A stretch of DNA of 64,000 nucleotides from Actinomycetes bacterium (GTDB taxonomy: Bacteria > Actinomycetota > Acidimicrobiia > Acidimicrobiales > RAAP-2), in NCBI GenBank assembly GCA_021793515.1, contig JAJYSP010000007.1, positions 1 through 64,000 on the forward strand, given 5' to 3'. Made by a program: the position numbers and the translations under genes. Under the pieces are notes generated by a model, which saw only the letters and a list, made by a program, of their open reading frames with translations, made no database searches and was not told the origin of the DNA. The number at the start of each line of letters is the position of its first letter. Within the stretch, counting starts at the first letter, position 1. This document shows, in pieces, positions 9,203-18,279 of this stretch.

Positions 9203-10142
9203 GGCTCACCGCGTGACCGAGGATCTCCTTGGTCGCACGTTCGATGTCGGACTGGTACTTGAGCAAGATGTGCAAGGTTGCCACCGCTTCCTCAGCGCCG
9301 ATCTCCTCGCGGCCGAGGATGACCAGCGTCCGAGCCCAGTCGAGGGTCTCAGAGACCGAGGGCGCCTTCTTCAGGTCGAGGGTGCGCAGTGAACGCACCA
9401 CTTGGGCGATCTGTTCGGCGAGCGCCGTCGAGATGCCCGGGACCCTGGCCAGGATGATGTCGCGCTCGCGCTCGACGTCCGGGTAACCGATGTAGAGGTA
9501 CAGACACCGTCGCTTCAACGCCTCGGAGAGCTCACGAGTGTTGTTGGAGGTGAGAAAGACCATCGGGATCTGTTGGGCGCGAACCGTCCCCAACTCGGGT
9601 ATGGACACCTGGTACTCCGAGAGGATCTCGAGCAAGAGCGCCTCGGTCTCGAGTTCGACGCGGTCGACTTCGTCGATGAGCAGCACCACCGGGTCGGTCG
9701 CCGAGATCGCCTCGAGCAGGGGCCGGGTGAGTAGGAACTCACTAGAGAAGATGTCCTCTTCCAAGTCGCTCCACGACTCCTGAGCGTCACTCTCAGATCG
9801 GCCAGCCTGAATACGGAGCAACTGCTTGCGGTAGTTCCACTCGTACAGCGCTTTGGACTCATCGAGGCCCTCGTAGCACTGCAGACGCACCAGTCGGGCG
9901 CCGACGGCGTCGGCGACGGCCTTGGCCAGCGCGGTCTTGCCGGTACCCGCCGGTCCCTCCACTAGCACCGGCTTGGCGAGCCGGTCGGCGAGGAACGCGA
10001 CGGACGCGATCGCGTCATCGCTCAAGTACTCGTTCGCCGCCAAGCGGGCGCGCACGTCAGCGGCGGACTCGAAGTGCACCGGCGGGAGATGCTCGAGGCC
10101 CAACCGATTGGCCAACTCCTGCCTCGGATCCAGTGACGTCAT
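9195..10142 (-). CDS. MoxR-type AAA+ ATPase
   Basis: AAA+ ATPase of 315 aa, the chaperone partner of the VWA protein that follows. Walker A is GPAGTGKTALAKA (about residues 59-71), Walker B is VVLLIDEVDRVE, sensor 1 is FLTSNNTRELSEALKRRC with the arginine finger, and the C-terminal lid is helical. The ATG at 10142 overlaps the proA stop (ATGA). A longer reading frame continues upstream into proA but is a shadow. Coupling to proA is a local operon arrangement; no link to proline synthesis is implied. Confidence 0.88.
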   Translation of the reverse strand: MTSLDPRQELANRLGLEHLPPVHFESAADVRARLAANEYLSDDAIASVAFLADRLAKPVLVEGPAGTGKTALAKAVADAVGARLVRLQCYEGLDESKALYEWNYRKQLLRIQAGRSESDAQESWSDLEEDIFSSEFLLTRPLLEAISATDPVVLLIDEVDRVELETEALLLEILSEYQVSIPELGTVRAQQIPMVFLTSNNTRELSEALKRRCLYLYIGYPDVERERDIILARVPGISTALAEQIAQVVRSLRTLDLKKAPSVSETLDWARTLVILGREEIGAEEAVATLHILLKYQSDIERATKEILGHAVSLA

Positions 10143-11374
10143 CGAACCTGTCCTTCTCCTCGAACGACCCACTTCAGGCAGGTCAACTCCCGCAGTCCCA
10201 TCGGACCACGCGCGTGCAACTTCTGGGTCGATATTCCGACCTCGCCACCCAGGCCGAGTTCGCCGCCGTCGATGAAGCGCGTCGAGGCGTTCACCAACAC
10301 CGCGGCAGCGTCGACGCGGTGAACCCACGCCTCGGCGTTCGCCGCGTCTTCGGTCAGGATCGCCTCGCTGTGACCCGTGCCGTAGCGCGCCACGTGCTCG
10401 ATCGCCTCATCGAGGGAGTCGACGACCTTGACGGCGAGGATCAGGTCGAGGAACTCTCGGGCGAAGTCGTCCTCGGTCGCGCGCCGCGCGTCGGGCAGGA
10501 TGGCCCCGGCGCGATCGTCGACGCGTAGTTCGACCCCGGCGAGCCGCCGCGCCAATCGGGGCAGAAACGTCGCCGCGATGTCGCGGTGCACGAGCACCGT
10601 TTCCACGGCGTTACATACCCCCGGCCGCGAGGTCTTGGCGTTGTCGACGATGGCCAGCGCCTGATCGAGGCGCGCCGACTCGTCGACGTAGATGTGGCAG
10701 TTCCCGTCACCGTCCAAGACGTACGGCACGCGCGCGTATTCGCGCATCGCACCGATCAGTCGCGGACCGCCTCGGGGTATCAGACAGTCGAGTACCCCAC
10801 TCAGTTGCATGAACGCGATCGCCGCCTCGTGGGACGGGTCCTCGACCATCGCCACCGCATCCGCGGGCAAACCCTCCGCGACGAGCGCCTCGCGCCACAG
10901 CGCGACTATGAATCGGTTCGATTCGATCGCCGATGACGAGCCGCGCAGGAACGCTGCATTCCCACTGCGTACGCACAGCCCCGCCACGTCGCTGGTGACG
11001 TTCGGTCGGTTCTCGTAGACGACACCGATGACCCCGAGCGGCACACGGACACGTTCCACGCGTAGGCCATTCGGACGGACGTCGTGATCGACCGATTCAT
11101 AGAGCGGATCGGTGGCGTCGGCGATCTCGCGCAGCGCCTCGACCATGCCGGTGACGCGCGCGTCGTTTAGGACAAGGCGGTCGAGCCCCGCACCATCATC
11201 GGCGTAGATCAGCACCTCTCGTTCGTTGACGGCGAGCAACGCTGCTCGACGTTCGTCGAGCTGGGAAGCGACCCGGCGCAGCACCGCGCGACGCGTTGCG
11301 TCGCTCGCTTGGGCGAGACGACGGGCGGCCGCTCGAACCGAGGCGCCTTGAGCCACGAGGGCCGACGAGTCCAT
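10139..11374 (-). CDS. proA: Gamma-glutamyl phosphate reductase
   Basis: Second step of proline synthesis: NADPH reduction of gamma-glutamyl phosphate to the semialdehyde. The 411 aa have the normal length and the ALDH-fold signatures VPLGVIGVVYENRPNVT, LRGSSSAIESN, the catalytic-Cys segment TSRPGVCNAVETVLVH and VDAAAVLVNASTRFIDGGELGLG. ATG start at 11374. It lies 20 bp after proB on the same strand, giving the proB-proA unit. Confidence 0.95.
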   Translation of the reverse strand: MDSSALVAQGASVRAAARRLAQASDATRRAVLRRVASQLDERRAALLAVNEREVLIYADDGAGLDRLVLNDARVTGMVEALREIADATDPLYESVDHDVRPNGLRVERVRVPLGVIGVVYENRPNVTSDVAGLCVRSGNAAFLRGSSSAIESNRFIVALWREALVAEGLPADAVAMVEDPSHEAAIAFMQLSGVLDCLIPRGGPRLIGAMREYARVPYVLDGDGNCHIYVDESARLDQALAIVDNAKTSRPGVCNAVETVLVHRDIAATFLPRLARRLAGVELRVDDRAGAILPDARRATEDDFAREFLDLILAVKVVDSLDEAIEHVARYGTGHSEAILTEDAANAEAWVHRVDAAAVLVNASTRFIDGGELGLGGEVGISTQKLHARGPMGLRELTCLKWVVRGEGQVR

Positions 11375-11393
11375 CTACGTAGCGTAATGGACC

Positions 11394-12464
11394 CTAGGGA
11401 CGCCGCAGTAAGACAAGGTCATCACGGTGAACTACTACGTCGTCCCCGTCGGCGAAGGAATCAGCATTGACGCGGACGAGCCCCTTGGCCAGCACCTCGC
11501 GGTCGGGCCCCACGATTTCCACGGCGTCGCCCTCGACAAACCCACCGTCGAAGCCGACGACCCCGACGCGCAGCAGACTTCGGCCGTGGTGCTCGAGTGC
11601 CTGCATCGCGCCCTGGTTGATCTCGAGCGTCCCGCGACTGGCCACGGCGAATGCGATCCAGGCCTTGCGCGCGGGCAGCCGATCGGCGCGCGCGTGAAAC
11701 GTGGTTCCCGCTCCCGGGCCAGCACTCAGGGCGCGCCGGACTGGGTGTGCCACTCGGGCGGGTGCGATCACCGTCGTGACCCCAGACCACGTCGCCATCC
11801 GTGCAGCGGCCAACTTCGAGGACATTCCGCCGCTGCCCACGCCCGAGCGACTCCGTCCAGCGAGCTCTTCGATCGTCGCGTCGATGGCGCTTACCTCTTC
11901 GATCAGCGTCGCCGTCGGATCCAGTCGTGGATCCGCCGTGAGCAGCCCGTCGGTGTCGGTCAGCAGCACCAGATGGGTCGCCCCGACCAGGTTCGCCACC
12001 AGCGCGGCCAGCCGGTCGTTGTCACCGAAGCGGATCTCCTCGTCGGCCACCGCGTCGTTCTCGTTCACGATCGCGATCACGTGTAAGTCCGCGAGCGCCT
12101 CAAGCGTGCCGCGGGCGTGGAGGTATTGCCCACGGTGGGAGAAGTCGAGCGGCGCGAGCAGCACCTGGCCGACGGTCGCACCGGCCTCTTGGAAGGCGTT
12201 ACGCCAAGCGTGCATCAACAGGGGCTGACCGACCGCGGAGACCGCCTGGAGTGTTGCGGCGTCGGTGGGGCGGCGTCGGCCGCCACCCACGTCGGCCCAG
12301 CCCGCGGTGATCGCGCCCGAAGTCACCACGATGACCGTCCACCCGTCATCGCGCAGGGCGACGACGTCTGCGGCCACATTGACCAAGACGTCGTAGTCGA
12401 CGCCGCCCACCTCGTTGGTCACCGACGACGTGCCGATCTTGATGACCGCTCTAGGCCTCGTCAT
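11394..12464 (-). CDS. proB: Glutamate 5-kinase
   Basis: First committed step of proline synthesis: ATP-dependent phosphorylation of glutamate. The 356 aa contain an amino-acid kinase domain (VIKIGTSSVTNE, VVTSGAI, VNENDAVADEEIRFGDNDRLAALVA in short form NENDAV and FGDNDRLAA, SRSGVGSGGMSSKLAAA) and a C-terminal PUA domain from about 275 (RGTLEINQGA). The ATG at 12464 overlaps the end of obg by 14 bp. A longer frame upstream is a shadow of obg. Confidence 0.95.
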   Translation of the reverse strand: MTRPRAVIKIGTSSVTNEVGGVDYDVLVNVAADVVALRDDGWTVIVVTSGAITAGWADVGGGRRRPTDAATLQAVSAVGQPLLMHAWRNAFQEAGATVGQVLLAPLDFSHRGQYLHARGTLEALADLHVIAIVNENDAVADEEIRFGDNDRLAALVANLVGATHLVLLTDTDGLLTADPRLDPTATLIEEVSAIDATIEELAGRSRSGVGSGGMSSKLAAARMATWSGVTTVIAPARVAHPVRRALSAGPGAGTTFHARADRLPARKAWIAFAVASRGTLEINQGAMQALEHHGRSLLRVGVVGFDGGFVEGDAVEIVGPDREVLAKGLVRVNADSFADGDDVVVHRDDLVLLRRP

Positions 12465-13815
12465 CGTCAGTCCCGAGTCGGCCGTGACGCGCCAGGCGCT
12501 CGCGGCGCGTCGCGCGGTGGTGGTCGCCGCGGTCCAGACCCGCGCCCACCGCGTCACGCCACCATTCGAAACTCAGCGGGCCCACCTGTACGAGGTCGCC
12601 GTCCAGAGCTCCCGCTCGGGTCAACAAGCGGTCCACGCCGAGCGCGCGCAGTCGTTTGACGATCTCGGCGAGCGCTTCGTCATCGGTCAGGTCTTGGAAC
12701 CGGACCGCACGCAGGGCGCTGCGGCCGCGCACGACCCACGAGTTCGGACCCACGGATACCACGTCGACGTCGTCTTGAATCGGGTGGTGGATCACGATCT
12801 CGTGCTCACTGGCGGCCTCGGCCTCACGGCGAGCGTCGGTCACCAACGAAGCCAGTCGTGCAACCAGCGGTCGAACCCCCTCGCCGGTGATCGCCGAGAT
12901 CGCGAGGTCACCGGGTACGACGGGTGAGTCGGCCACGTCGGACTTCGAACCCACGACGACCCGCGGGCGTTCGAGGAGGTCCGCCTGGTACTCACCGAGC
13001 TCACGCAGCAGGACACGTAGCTGCTCCTCAGGCGCCAGCGGCGCACTCGTGGAGCGGTCGAGCAGCACGCAGAGCACCTTCGCGTTCTCAACGTGACGCA
13101 AGAAGTCGTGTCCGAGGCCACGTCCCTGCGCCGCACCTTCGATGAGTCCTGGGATGTCGGCCATGACGAACTCGGTCGCCTCACCGGGTCGCCCGCTGCG
13201 CTCCCCCATGCGCACCACACCGAGGTTGGGCACGAGGGTCGTGAAGGGGTAGTCGGCGATCTTGGGTCTCGCTGCTGACACCCGCGCGATGAGCGTGGAC
13301 TTGCCAACGTTGGGAAAACCGATGAGGGCGACGTCCGCGCGGAGTTTGAGCTCCAGGTTGTACCACTGCTCTTCGCCGACCTCGCCCTGTTCGGCGAAGG
13401 CGGGCGCACGACGCTGGTTGGAGAGGAACCGGGCGTTTCCGGCTCCGCCCAGCCCGCCTTCGGCCGCGCGCCACCGGTCCCCCGGCCCCGAAAGGTCAAC
13501 CAGCACGGCGCCGTCGCGGTCGTGGACGACCGTTCCCACGGGCACCGAGACGATCAGGTCCTGACCGCGGGCTCCGTGCTGTCGCTTGGACGTGCCGTGC
13601 GCCCCGTCGGTGGCGCGACGAAAGGGGTGGTCCCGGAAGCCGAGCAGGGACGCTTGGTTCGCGTCAGCGACGATCCAGACGTCGCCACCGCGACCGCCGT
13701 CACCGCCATCGGGGCCGCCCTTGGCCACGTGCGCCTCTCGCCGGAAACTGACGCATCCCGCGCCACCATCACCGGCCTTGGCGTGCAACTGGGCGGAATC
13801 AACGAAGACGGACAC
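12451..13815 (-). CDS. obg: Obg family GTPase
   Basis: Essential GTPase of ribosome assembly and stress control, 454 aa. It has an N-terminal glycine-rich Obg fold (AKAGDGGAGCVSFRREAH, GGDGGRGGDV), a G domain with G1 GFPNVGKSTL, G3 DIPGLIEGA and G4 GSKSDV (in place of NKxD), and the C-terminal OCT domain found in actinobacterial and Firmicute Obg. It starts 30 bp after the aminotransferase stop. The usual rplU-rpmA-obg order is interrupted here by HU and that aminotransferase. Confidence 0.95.
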   Translation of the reverse strand: MSVFVDSAQLHAKAGDGGAGCVSFRREAHVAKGGPDGGDGGRGGDVWIVADANQASLLGFRDHPFRRATDGAHGTSKRQHGARGQDLIVSVPVGTVVHDRDGAVLVDLSGPGDRWRAAEGGLGGAGNARFLSNQRRAPAFAEQGEVGEEQWYNLELKLRADVALIGFPNVGKSTLIARVSAARPKIADYPFTTLVPNLGVVRMGERSGRPGEATEFVMADIPGLIEGAAQGRGLGHDFLRHVENAKVLCVLLDRSTSAPLAPEEQLRVLLRELGEYQADLLERPRVVVGSKSDVADSPVVPGDLAISAITGEGVRPLVARLASLVTDARREAEAASEHEIVIHHPIQDDVDVVSVGPNSWVVRGRSALRAVRFQDLTDDEALAEIVKRLRALGVDRLLTRAGALDGDLVQVGPLSFEWWRDAVGAGLDRGDHHRATRRERLARHGRLGTDDDEA

Positions 13816-13845
13816 CCGCCAATCCTACGAGCCCGTCACCGAGCC

Positions 13846-15219
13846 CTAGCCAAGCAGTGCAACAACGGCCTCATCAAAGATCCGCTGGTGCAACGCAACG
13901 TCGTCGGCGGTCGTGGCCGGGCACATCAGGGCCATGTTATGAAACGGGGTCAACAGCACCCCGCGGTTGACCCCGTAGAGGTGCAGGTAGTCCTCAAGGA
14001 GTGGGTCAGCGCTCGCGGCCGATGCGCCACCGTTCACGGGTGCGGGGCTGGCGAAGCGATACTCGCACCGGGCGCCGAGCTGGCTGACCGACCAGGGCAG
14101 GTCGTGCGCGACGATGGTGGACTGCACACCCTGGGCAAAAGTCGTCGCGAGCGCCTCCATGGTTTCGAATGCCTCGTCAGTGAGCACTTCGCCGAGCACC
14201 GCGCGCATTGCGGCCAGGCTCAGCGGGTTCCCGGCGAGGGTGCCACCGACCCCGCCGACGTCGACAATGTCCGCGAGGTCGTCACCCTGGGCGACCGCGT
14301 CGAACACGCGATCGGCCAACGCCTGGGTGAGCCCGTACGCCCCGCACGCCACGCCACCTCCGAGCGACTTGCCGATCGTGAGCGCGTCCGGGCGCAGCCC
14401 GAAGCGTCGAGTCGCGCCCCCCGGTCCCGCCGAGAAGGTGTGGGTCTCGTCAATGATGAGCAGTGTGCCGGTCTGGTCGCAGAGCGCACGCAGCCCTTCG
14501 TGGAACCCGGCCTCGGGCAGCACGATACCGATGTTGGTCATCGCCGGCTCGGTGAGCACCGCGGCGACGTCGCCCGCGGCGAGTTCGCGCTCCAGCGAGA
14601 CCAAGTCGTTGAACTCGACGACGCGGGTCGTCACCGTCGGGTCGACCGGTGGCGCGACGTTGCCGGGACGCGATTGCGCCCGACCGTCCGCCCCGACAAT
14701 GACGAAGGACTCGTCGACTGACCCGTGGTAGCTGTAGGAAAAGACGAGGATCTTGGGCCGCTTGGTCACGAGTCGCACGAGGCGCAGCAGCCACCGGTTG
14801 GCGTCGGTCGCCGAGAGAGTGAAGGACCACTGGTCGAGCCCGAAGCGTCGATGCAGCTCGGTGGCCACCCACTCGGCGTCCTCGTTGGGCAACATGGTCG
14901 TCGCCCCGCCGAGCACGCCCAAGCGTTCATTCACGGCCCGCACCAAGGGCGCCGGCGAGTGGCCGGCCATCGCACCAGTGTCCCCCAGCGCGAAGTCGAC
15001 CAGTTCGTGCCCGTCGAGGTCGGTGATCGTGGCGCCGCGCGCCGTCGCGAAACCGAGCGGGAAACCGCCCGCCCACTTGCTCATCCAGGTCATCGGCACG
15101 CGACCGAAGAGGTGGTTCGCGTCGTCGTGGAGGCGTCGCGACGTCGGGTGTTCGTGTCCGTATCGCTCGACCTCGGCGGTGAACAGGGCGGCAAGACGGG
15201 TGCGGTCTATGGTCTGCAT
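13846..15219 (-). CDS. Class III PLP-dependent aminotransferase
   Basis: Fold-type I, class III aminotransferase of 457 aa, related to glutamate-1-semialdehyde aminomutase and omega-transaminases. Visible features are DLDGHELVDFALGDTGAMAGH, the cofactor segment VFSYSYHGSVDESF, the PLP-ring Asp in IIDETHTFSAG, and the Schiff-base Lys in TIGKSLGGG. The substrate cannot be named. The ATG at 15219 is followed by a typical N-terminus. It is the first gene of the leftward aminotransferase-obg-proBA run and diverges from the HU gene across a 205-bp AT-richer gap. Confidence 0.85.
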   Translation of the reverse strand: MQTIDRTRLAALFTAEVERYGHEHPTSRRLHDDANHLFGRVPMTWMSKWAGGFPLGFATARGATITDLDGHELVDFALGDTGAMAGHSPAPLVRAVNERLGVLGGATTMLPNEDAEWVATELHRRFGLDQWSFTLSATDANRWLLRLVRLVTKRPKILVFSYSYHGSVDESFVIVGADGRAQSRPGNVAPPVDPTVTTRVVEFNDLVSLERELAAGDVAAVLTEPAMTNIGIVLPEAGFHEGLRALCDQTGTLLIIDETHTFSAGPGGATRRFGLRPDALTIGKSLGGGVACGAYGLTQALADRVFDAVAQGDDLADIVDVGGVGGTLAGNPLSLAAMRAVLGEVLTDEAFETMEALATTFAQGVQSTIVAHDLPWSVSQLGARCEYRFASPAPVNGGASAASADPLLEDYLHLYGVNRGVLLTPFHNMALMCPATTADDVALHQRIFDEAVVALLG

Positions 15220-15326
15220 CTGGCCATCGTAGGGGTACCCGTGGGGTCAACCGAGGCTCGGAGTACGCAAATAGCGGTGTTCATAAGGGTTTATAACCTC
15301 CGAACCCGCAGGGTCTCAGGGAAAAC

Positions 15327-15364
15327 TTATCGAAAATCCCTAAATATCAACGTTTCTTCGATAA
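15327..15364. promoter_or_regulatory. Inverted repeat in the HU upstream region
   Basis: TTATCGAA (15327-15334) and TTCGATAA (15357-15364) form a perfect 8-bp inverted repeat with a 22-bp spacer, in the most AT-rich part of the HU/aminotransferase divergent region. It could be an operator for either gene; no known binding site is recognised. Confidence 0.35.
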
Positions 15365-15424
15365 AGATGGCTCCGGTTACTGGGAATCCCCAGTCCGATT
15401 TAGTGAAGAGTAAGGAGTCGACCG

Positions 15425-15700
15425 GTGAACAAGGCCGAGTTGGTAGATGCAATTGCTGCCGAGAGTGGCGCAGCCAAGAACACGGTAGCCGAGGTGCTGA
15501 AGGCCTTTGAAGACGTCGTCGTGAAGAACGTGTCGAATGGCGAGAAGATCGTCCTGTCGGGCTTCCTGTCGTTCGAGCGGGTCCAGCGCAAGGCTCGGAC
15601 CGCCCGCAACCCGCAGACCGGTGAGGCCATCCAGGTCGCCGCATCAAAGGCACCGAAGGTCTCCATTGGCTCAACCTTCAAAAAGGCAGTCAAGGGATAG
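15425..15700 (+). CDS. hup: HU-family DNA-binding protein
   Basis: Histone-like HU of 91 aa, a DNA-bending nucleoid protein. It contains MNKAELVDAIAAESG at the N-terminus, the glycine-rich IVLSGFLSFERV turn, and the beta-arm motif ARTARNPQTGEAI with its proline intercalator. It ends in FKKAVKG, so it lacks the long Lys/Ala tail of mycobacterial HupB. The GTG at 15425 follows AAGGAG at 15410-15415. A strong bidirectional terminator follows. Confidence 0.95.
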   Translation: MNKAELVDAIAAESGAAKNTVAEVLKAFEDVVVKNVSNGEKIVLSGFLSFERVQRKARTARNPQTGEAIQVAASKAPKVSIGSTFKKAVKG

Positions 15701-15718
15701 ATCACCCTGTGACAATGA

Positions 15719-15750
15719 CAAAACCCCCGGGCGAACGCCCGGGGGTTTTT
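15719..15750. terminator. Bidirectional rho-independent terminator
   Basis: AAAACCCCCGGGCG and its complement CGCCCGGGGGTTTT form a near-perfect hairpin with an AA loop, A-rich on one side and T-rich on the other, so it can stop transcription both ways. It lies between convergent hup and rpmA. Confidence 0.9.
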
Positions 15751-15771
15751 CATTGTCGCGCTGCGTGGCGA

Positions 15772-16023
15772 TTAATCAGCCAGGACGTCGACCAACTTGC
15801 GTCCACCGCGGAACCCAAACTTCACCGTCCCCTCGGCCAGGGCGAACAGGGTGTCGTCCTTTCCGATACCCACGTTGCGACCCGGGTGGAACTGGGTGCC
15901 GCGCTGGCGGATGATGATGCTGCCCGGCTTGACCGCCGTGCCGTCGAAGGTCTTCACGCCGAGGCGCTGGGCATTGGAGTCGCGACCGTTTCGGGTCGAT
16001 CCACCACCTTTAGTCTTTGACAT
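15772..16023 (-). CDS. rpmA: 50S ribosomal protein L27
   Basis: L27, a large-subunit protein whose N-terminus reaches the peptidyl-transferase centre. The 83 aa show [27 protein letters not shown] and the C-terminal [10 protein letters not shown]. No cleavable N-terminal extension of the Firmicute type is present. It follows rplU by 9 bp. Confidence 0.97.
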   Translation of the reverse strand: MSKTKGGGSTRNGRDSNAQRLGVKTFDGTAVKPGSIIIRQRGTQFHPGRNVGIGKDDTLFALAEGTVKFGFRGGRKLVDVLAD

Positions 16024-16032
16024 GCTCGCTCC

Positions 16033-16344
16033 TTAGGCGTTCGTCGTGATCGAGGTGATCTCGACGGTCGAATAGTGCTGGCGGTGGCCCCATCGCTTGC
16101 GCTGGTTGGCCTTGGCCTTGTAGGTCAACGCTCGGATCTTGGGTCCCTTTTCGCCACCGATGATCCGACCGGTGACGGTCGTACCCTTCAGCGCGGGTCC
16201 GGCAATGACCTGATCGCCATCTACCAACATGACGGGTACGAACTGAACATCGGCACCAACCTCTTCGGAACGTAAGTCAACGCGGACCACCTGGCCCTCG
16301 GTGACTCGTTCCTGGGATGTGCCTACTCGGATAACGGCGTACAT
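16033..16344 (-). CDS. rplU: 50S ribosomal protein L21
   Basis: L21 (103 aa), which binds 23S rRNA with L20. The family text is clear: MYAVIRVGTSQERVTEGQ at the start, the KVRAL-type core (GPKIRALTYKAKANQRKRWGHRQ in short form KIRALTYKAK, RKRWGHRQ) and the final YSTVEITSI. ATG start at 16344. It lies 41 bp after the RNase E/G stop, in the rne-rplU-rpmA order common in actinobacteria. Confidence 0.97.
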   Translation of the reverse strand: MYAVIRVGTSQERVTEGQVVRVDLRSEEVGADVQFVPVMLVDGDQVIAGPALKGTTVTGRIIGGEKGPKIRALTYKAKANQRKRWGHRQHYSTVEITSITTNA

Positions 16345-16385
16345 AGGGTTTCCATACTAGTCGATAACGGACGGGGCGACTTCGA

Positions 16386-17981
16386 TTACAGGCCGGTCGA
16401 GAGAACGAATCCACGGCCGTCGCAGACCGTGCAGACGCTCGACACCGACTCGAGGAGCCCCTCGTTGACCCGCTTACGGGTCATTTCCACGAGACCGAGT
16501 TCCGAGATATCAAAAACCTGCGTGCGGGTCTTATCGCGTGACAGCGCCTGTCGAAGGGCCGAGGCCACGGCGTCACGGTTGGCCTTGGACTCCATGTCGA
16601 TGAAGTCGATGACGATGATGCCACCGATGTCGCGCAGGCGCAGTTGTCGCGCCACCTCCTCGGCCGCCTCGAGGTTATTTCGAAAGACCGTCTCTTCGAG
16701 GTTCGTCTTGCCGACGTTCTTACCCGTGTTCACGTCGACCACCGTCAGGGCTTCGGTCCGCTCGATGATGAGCGAGCCACCCGACGGCAGGAAGACCTTG
16801 CGGTCTAGGGCTCGGTGGAGTTGTTCGTGCACGAAATAACGTTCGAAGAGCGGGAGATCCTCGGTCGAACGGTCGTAGTACTCGATACGGTCCGCCAACT
16901 CGGGGTTGACCGCGAGCACGTATTCACGGACCTTCTCGTAGAGGTCACGGTCGTCGATCAGCACGCCGCGATAGTCATCGTTCAACTCCTCGCGAAGCAC
17001 CCGCACCGCGAGATCGAGGTCGCGGTAGATGAGCCGTGGCTGGTTGGACTTGGCCACCTCGGCCTCGATGGCGTCCCACTTCTCGGCGAGGGACGCGACG
17101 TCACGTGCGAGGTCTTCGGCGCTCACCCCTTCCGCAGCGGTTCGAATGATCACACCGTGTCGTTGCGGCTTGACCTCGTCGATGATTTTGCGCAGTCGGC
17201 GGCGCTCACCGTCGGCGAGGCGCTTGGAGATTCCGACCGTCGACGAGTTCGGGACCAGGACTGCGAACCGTCCGGGCAGCGAGACCTCCTGGGTCAACCG
17301 TGCGCCCTTGGCCCCGATCGCGTTCTTCGTGACCTGACAGACGATTGTCTGGCCAGCCCGGATCATCTCCTCGATCCGCTTGTTGTTGGTCGGTGCACCG
17401 TCGACATCGTCGTCGTCAAAGGTCACGTCTCCGCGGTAGAGCACGGCGTTCTTGGGAATGCCGATGTCAACGAACGCGAGCTCCATACCCGGTAACACGT
17501 TCTGGATACGTCCGACATAGATATTGCCGTCGATCTGGAGCGTCTCGTCGGCCGCCTTGGCGACGGTGTACTCGACCATGGAGCGACCTTCGAGGGTGGC
17601 GATGTGCGTGGCCTCTTTGGTCGTGTGCACGCACATGAGGTACCGACCCTGGGCCCGGGTCTTGCGCTCACCACCGCGGCGGCGCCGACCACGGGTACGC
17701 TGACCCGCTCCTTCGCCGACGTCGGGGGCCGACGCCTCGACGGGCGCCTCGACTGGTCGCGCGTTCGCGACGGGCCGTCCACCCTGGCCACCCTGGCCAC
17801 CACGCCCGCGACCACCGCGACGTCGCCGCGCACCGTTGGCCGCTCCGACCTGGCCCGATGGGGCCGAGCCGTTAGAACTGCTCGACGAACTTGGCCTCGT
17901 ATCGCCAATCTGCGGCGCGGGCCGGGTGTCGCCGATGCGGGGACCAGTTACTGGGACGGGGCTCTTGTTCTCGTCGCTCAC
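16386..17981 (-). CDS. rne: Ribonuclease E/G
   Basis: Endoribonuclease for rRNA processing and mRNA decay, 531 aa. The N-terminal 115 residues are disordered and Arg/Gly-rich (RRRRGGRGRGGQGGQGG), followed by an S1-like domain (IYVGRIQNVLPGMELAFVDIG), the 5' sensor/RNase H-like region, and the catalytic DNase I-like part. The Mg ligands are in VVDVNTGKNVG and IIVIDFIDM. The C-terminal CTVCDGRG is the Zn-link. The GTG at 17981 follows AAGGAG by 8 bases; the longer open frame upstream is not family sequence. The protein ends right after the Zn-link, so there is no C-terminal degradosome scaffold. Confidence 0.92.
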   Translation of the reverse strand: MSDENKSPVPVTGPRIGDTRPAPQIGDTRPSSSSSSNGSAPSGQVGAANGARRRRGGRGRGGQGGQGGRPVANARPVEAPVEASAPDVGEGAGQRTRGRRRRGGERKTRAQGRYLMCVHTTKEATHIATLEGRSMVEYTVAKAADETLQIDGNIYVGRIQNVLPGMELAFVDIGIPKNAVLYRGDVTFDDDDVDGAPTNNKRIEEMIRAGQTIVCQVTKNAIGAKGARLTQEVSLPGRFAVLVPNSSTVGISKRLADGERRRLRKIIDEVKPQRHGVIIRTAAEGVSAEDLARDVASLAEKWDAIEAEVAKSNQPRLIYRDLDLAVRVLREELNDDYRGVLIDDRDLYEKVREYVLAVNPELADRIEYYDRSTEDLPLFERYFVHEQLHRALDRKVFLPSGGSLIIERTEALTVVDVNTGKNVGKTNLEETVFRNNLEAAEEVARQLRLRDIGGIIVIDFIDMESKANRDAVASALRQALSRDKTRTQVFDISELGLVEMTRKRVNEGLLESVSSVCTVCDGRGFVLSTGL

Positions 17982-18279
17982 GACGGACACTCCTTGCGTT
18001 CTGTTTTTCCTGACCACAGGGGTAGTGGTCGGTTCGACGATCCGTCCACGGCGACGCCGTGGCGGAATCGGGGGCGAAAGCGTACGTGGCGATTCCAATC
18101 GCCCCAAAGACGAGAGTCCGTAGTCTCAGCAGTGCCAATGCGCTGGGTTGATCCACGATGTCCTCGATACCTACTCGCGAGGGGTACACCGTCGCGAGTG
18201 TTGCGTTCTCACGCGCGCCGTACAACTTGTACAGCGACGCCCCACACGTCCACGTTACACCGCTGAGCGCAGAATCCGA
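17982..18279. other. Intergenic region between mrdA and rne
   Basis: About 300 bp with no supported gene. In related operons this slot usually holds rodA; no RodA-like reading frame is present on either strand. It must contain the rne promoter or leader, but no clear boxes are seen. Confidence 0.6.

Noticed and set aside
13522..14721. 399-codon + strand open frame
   Set aside because: Antisense to obg and the aminotransferase; no family motifs and composition typical of a high-GC shadow frame.
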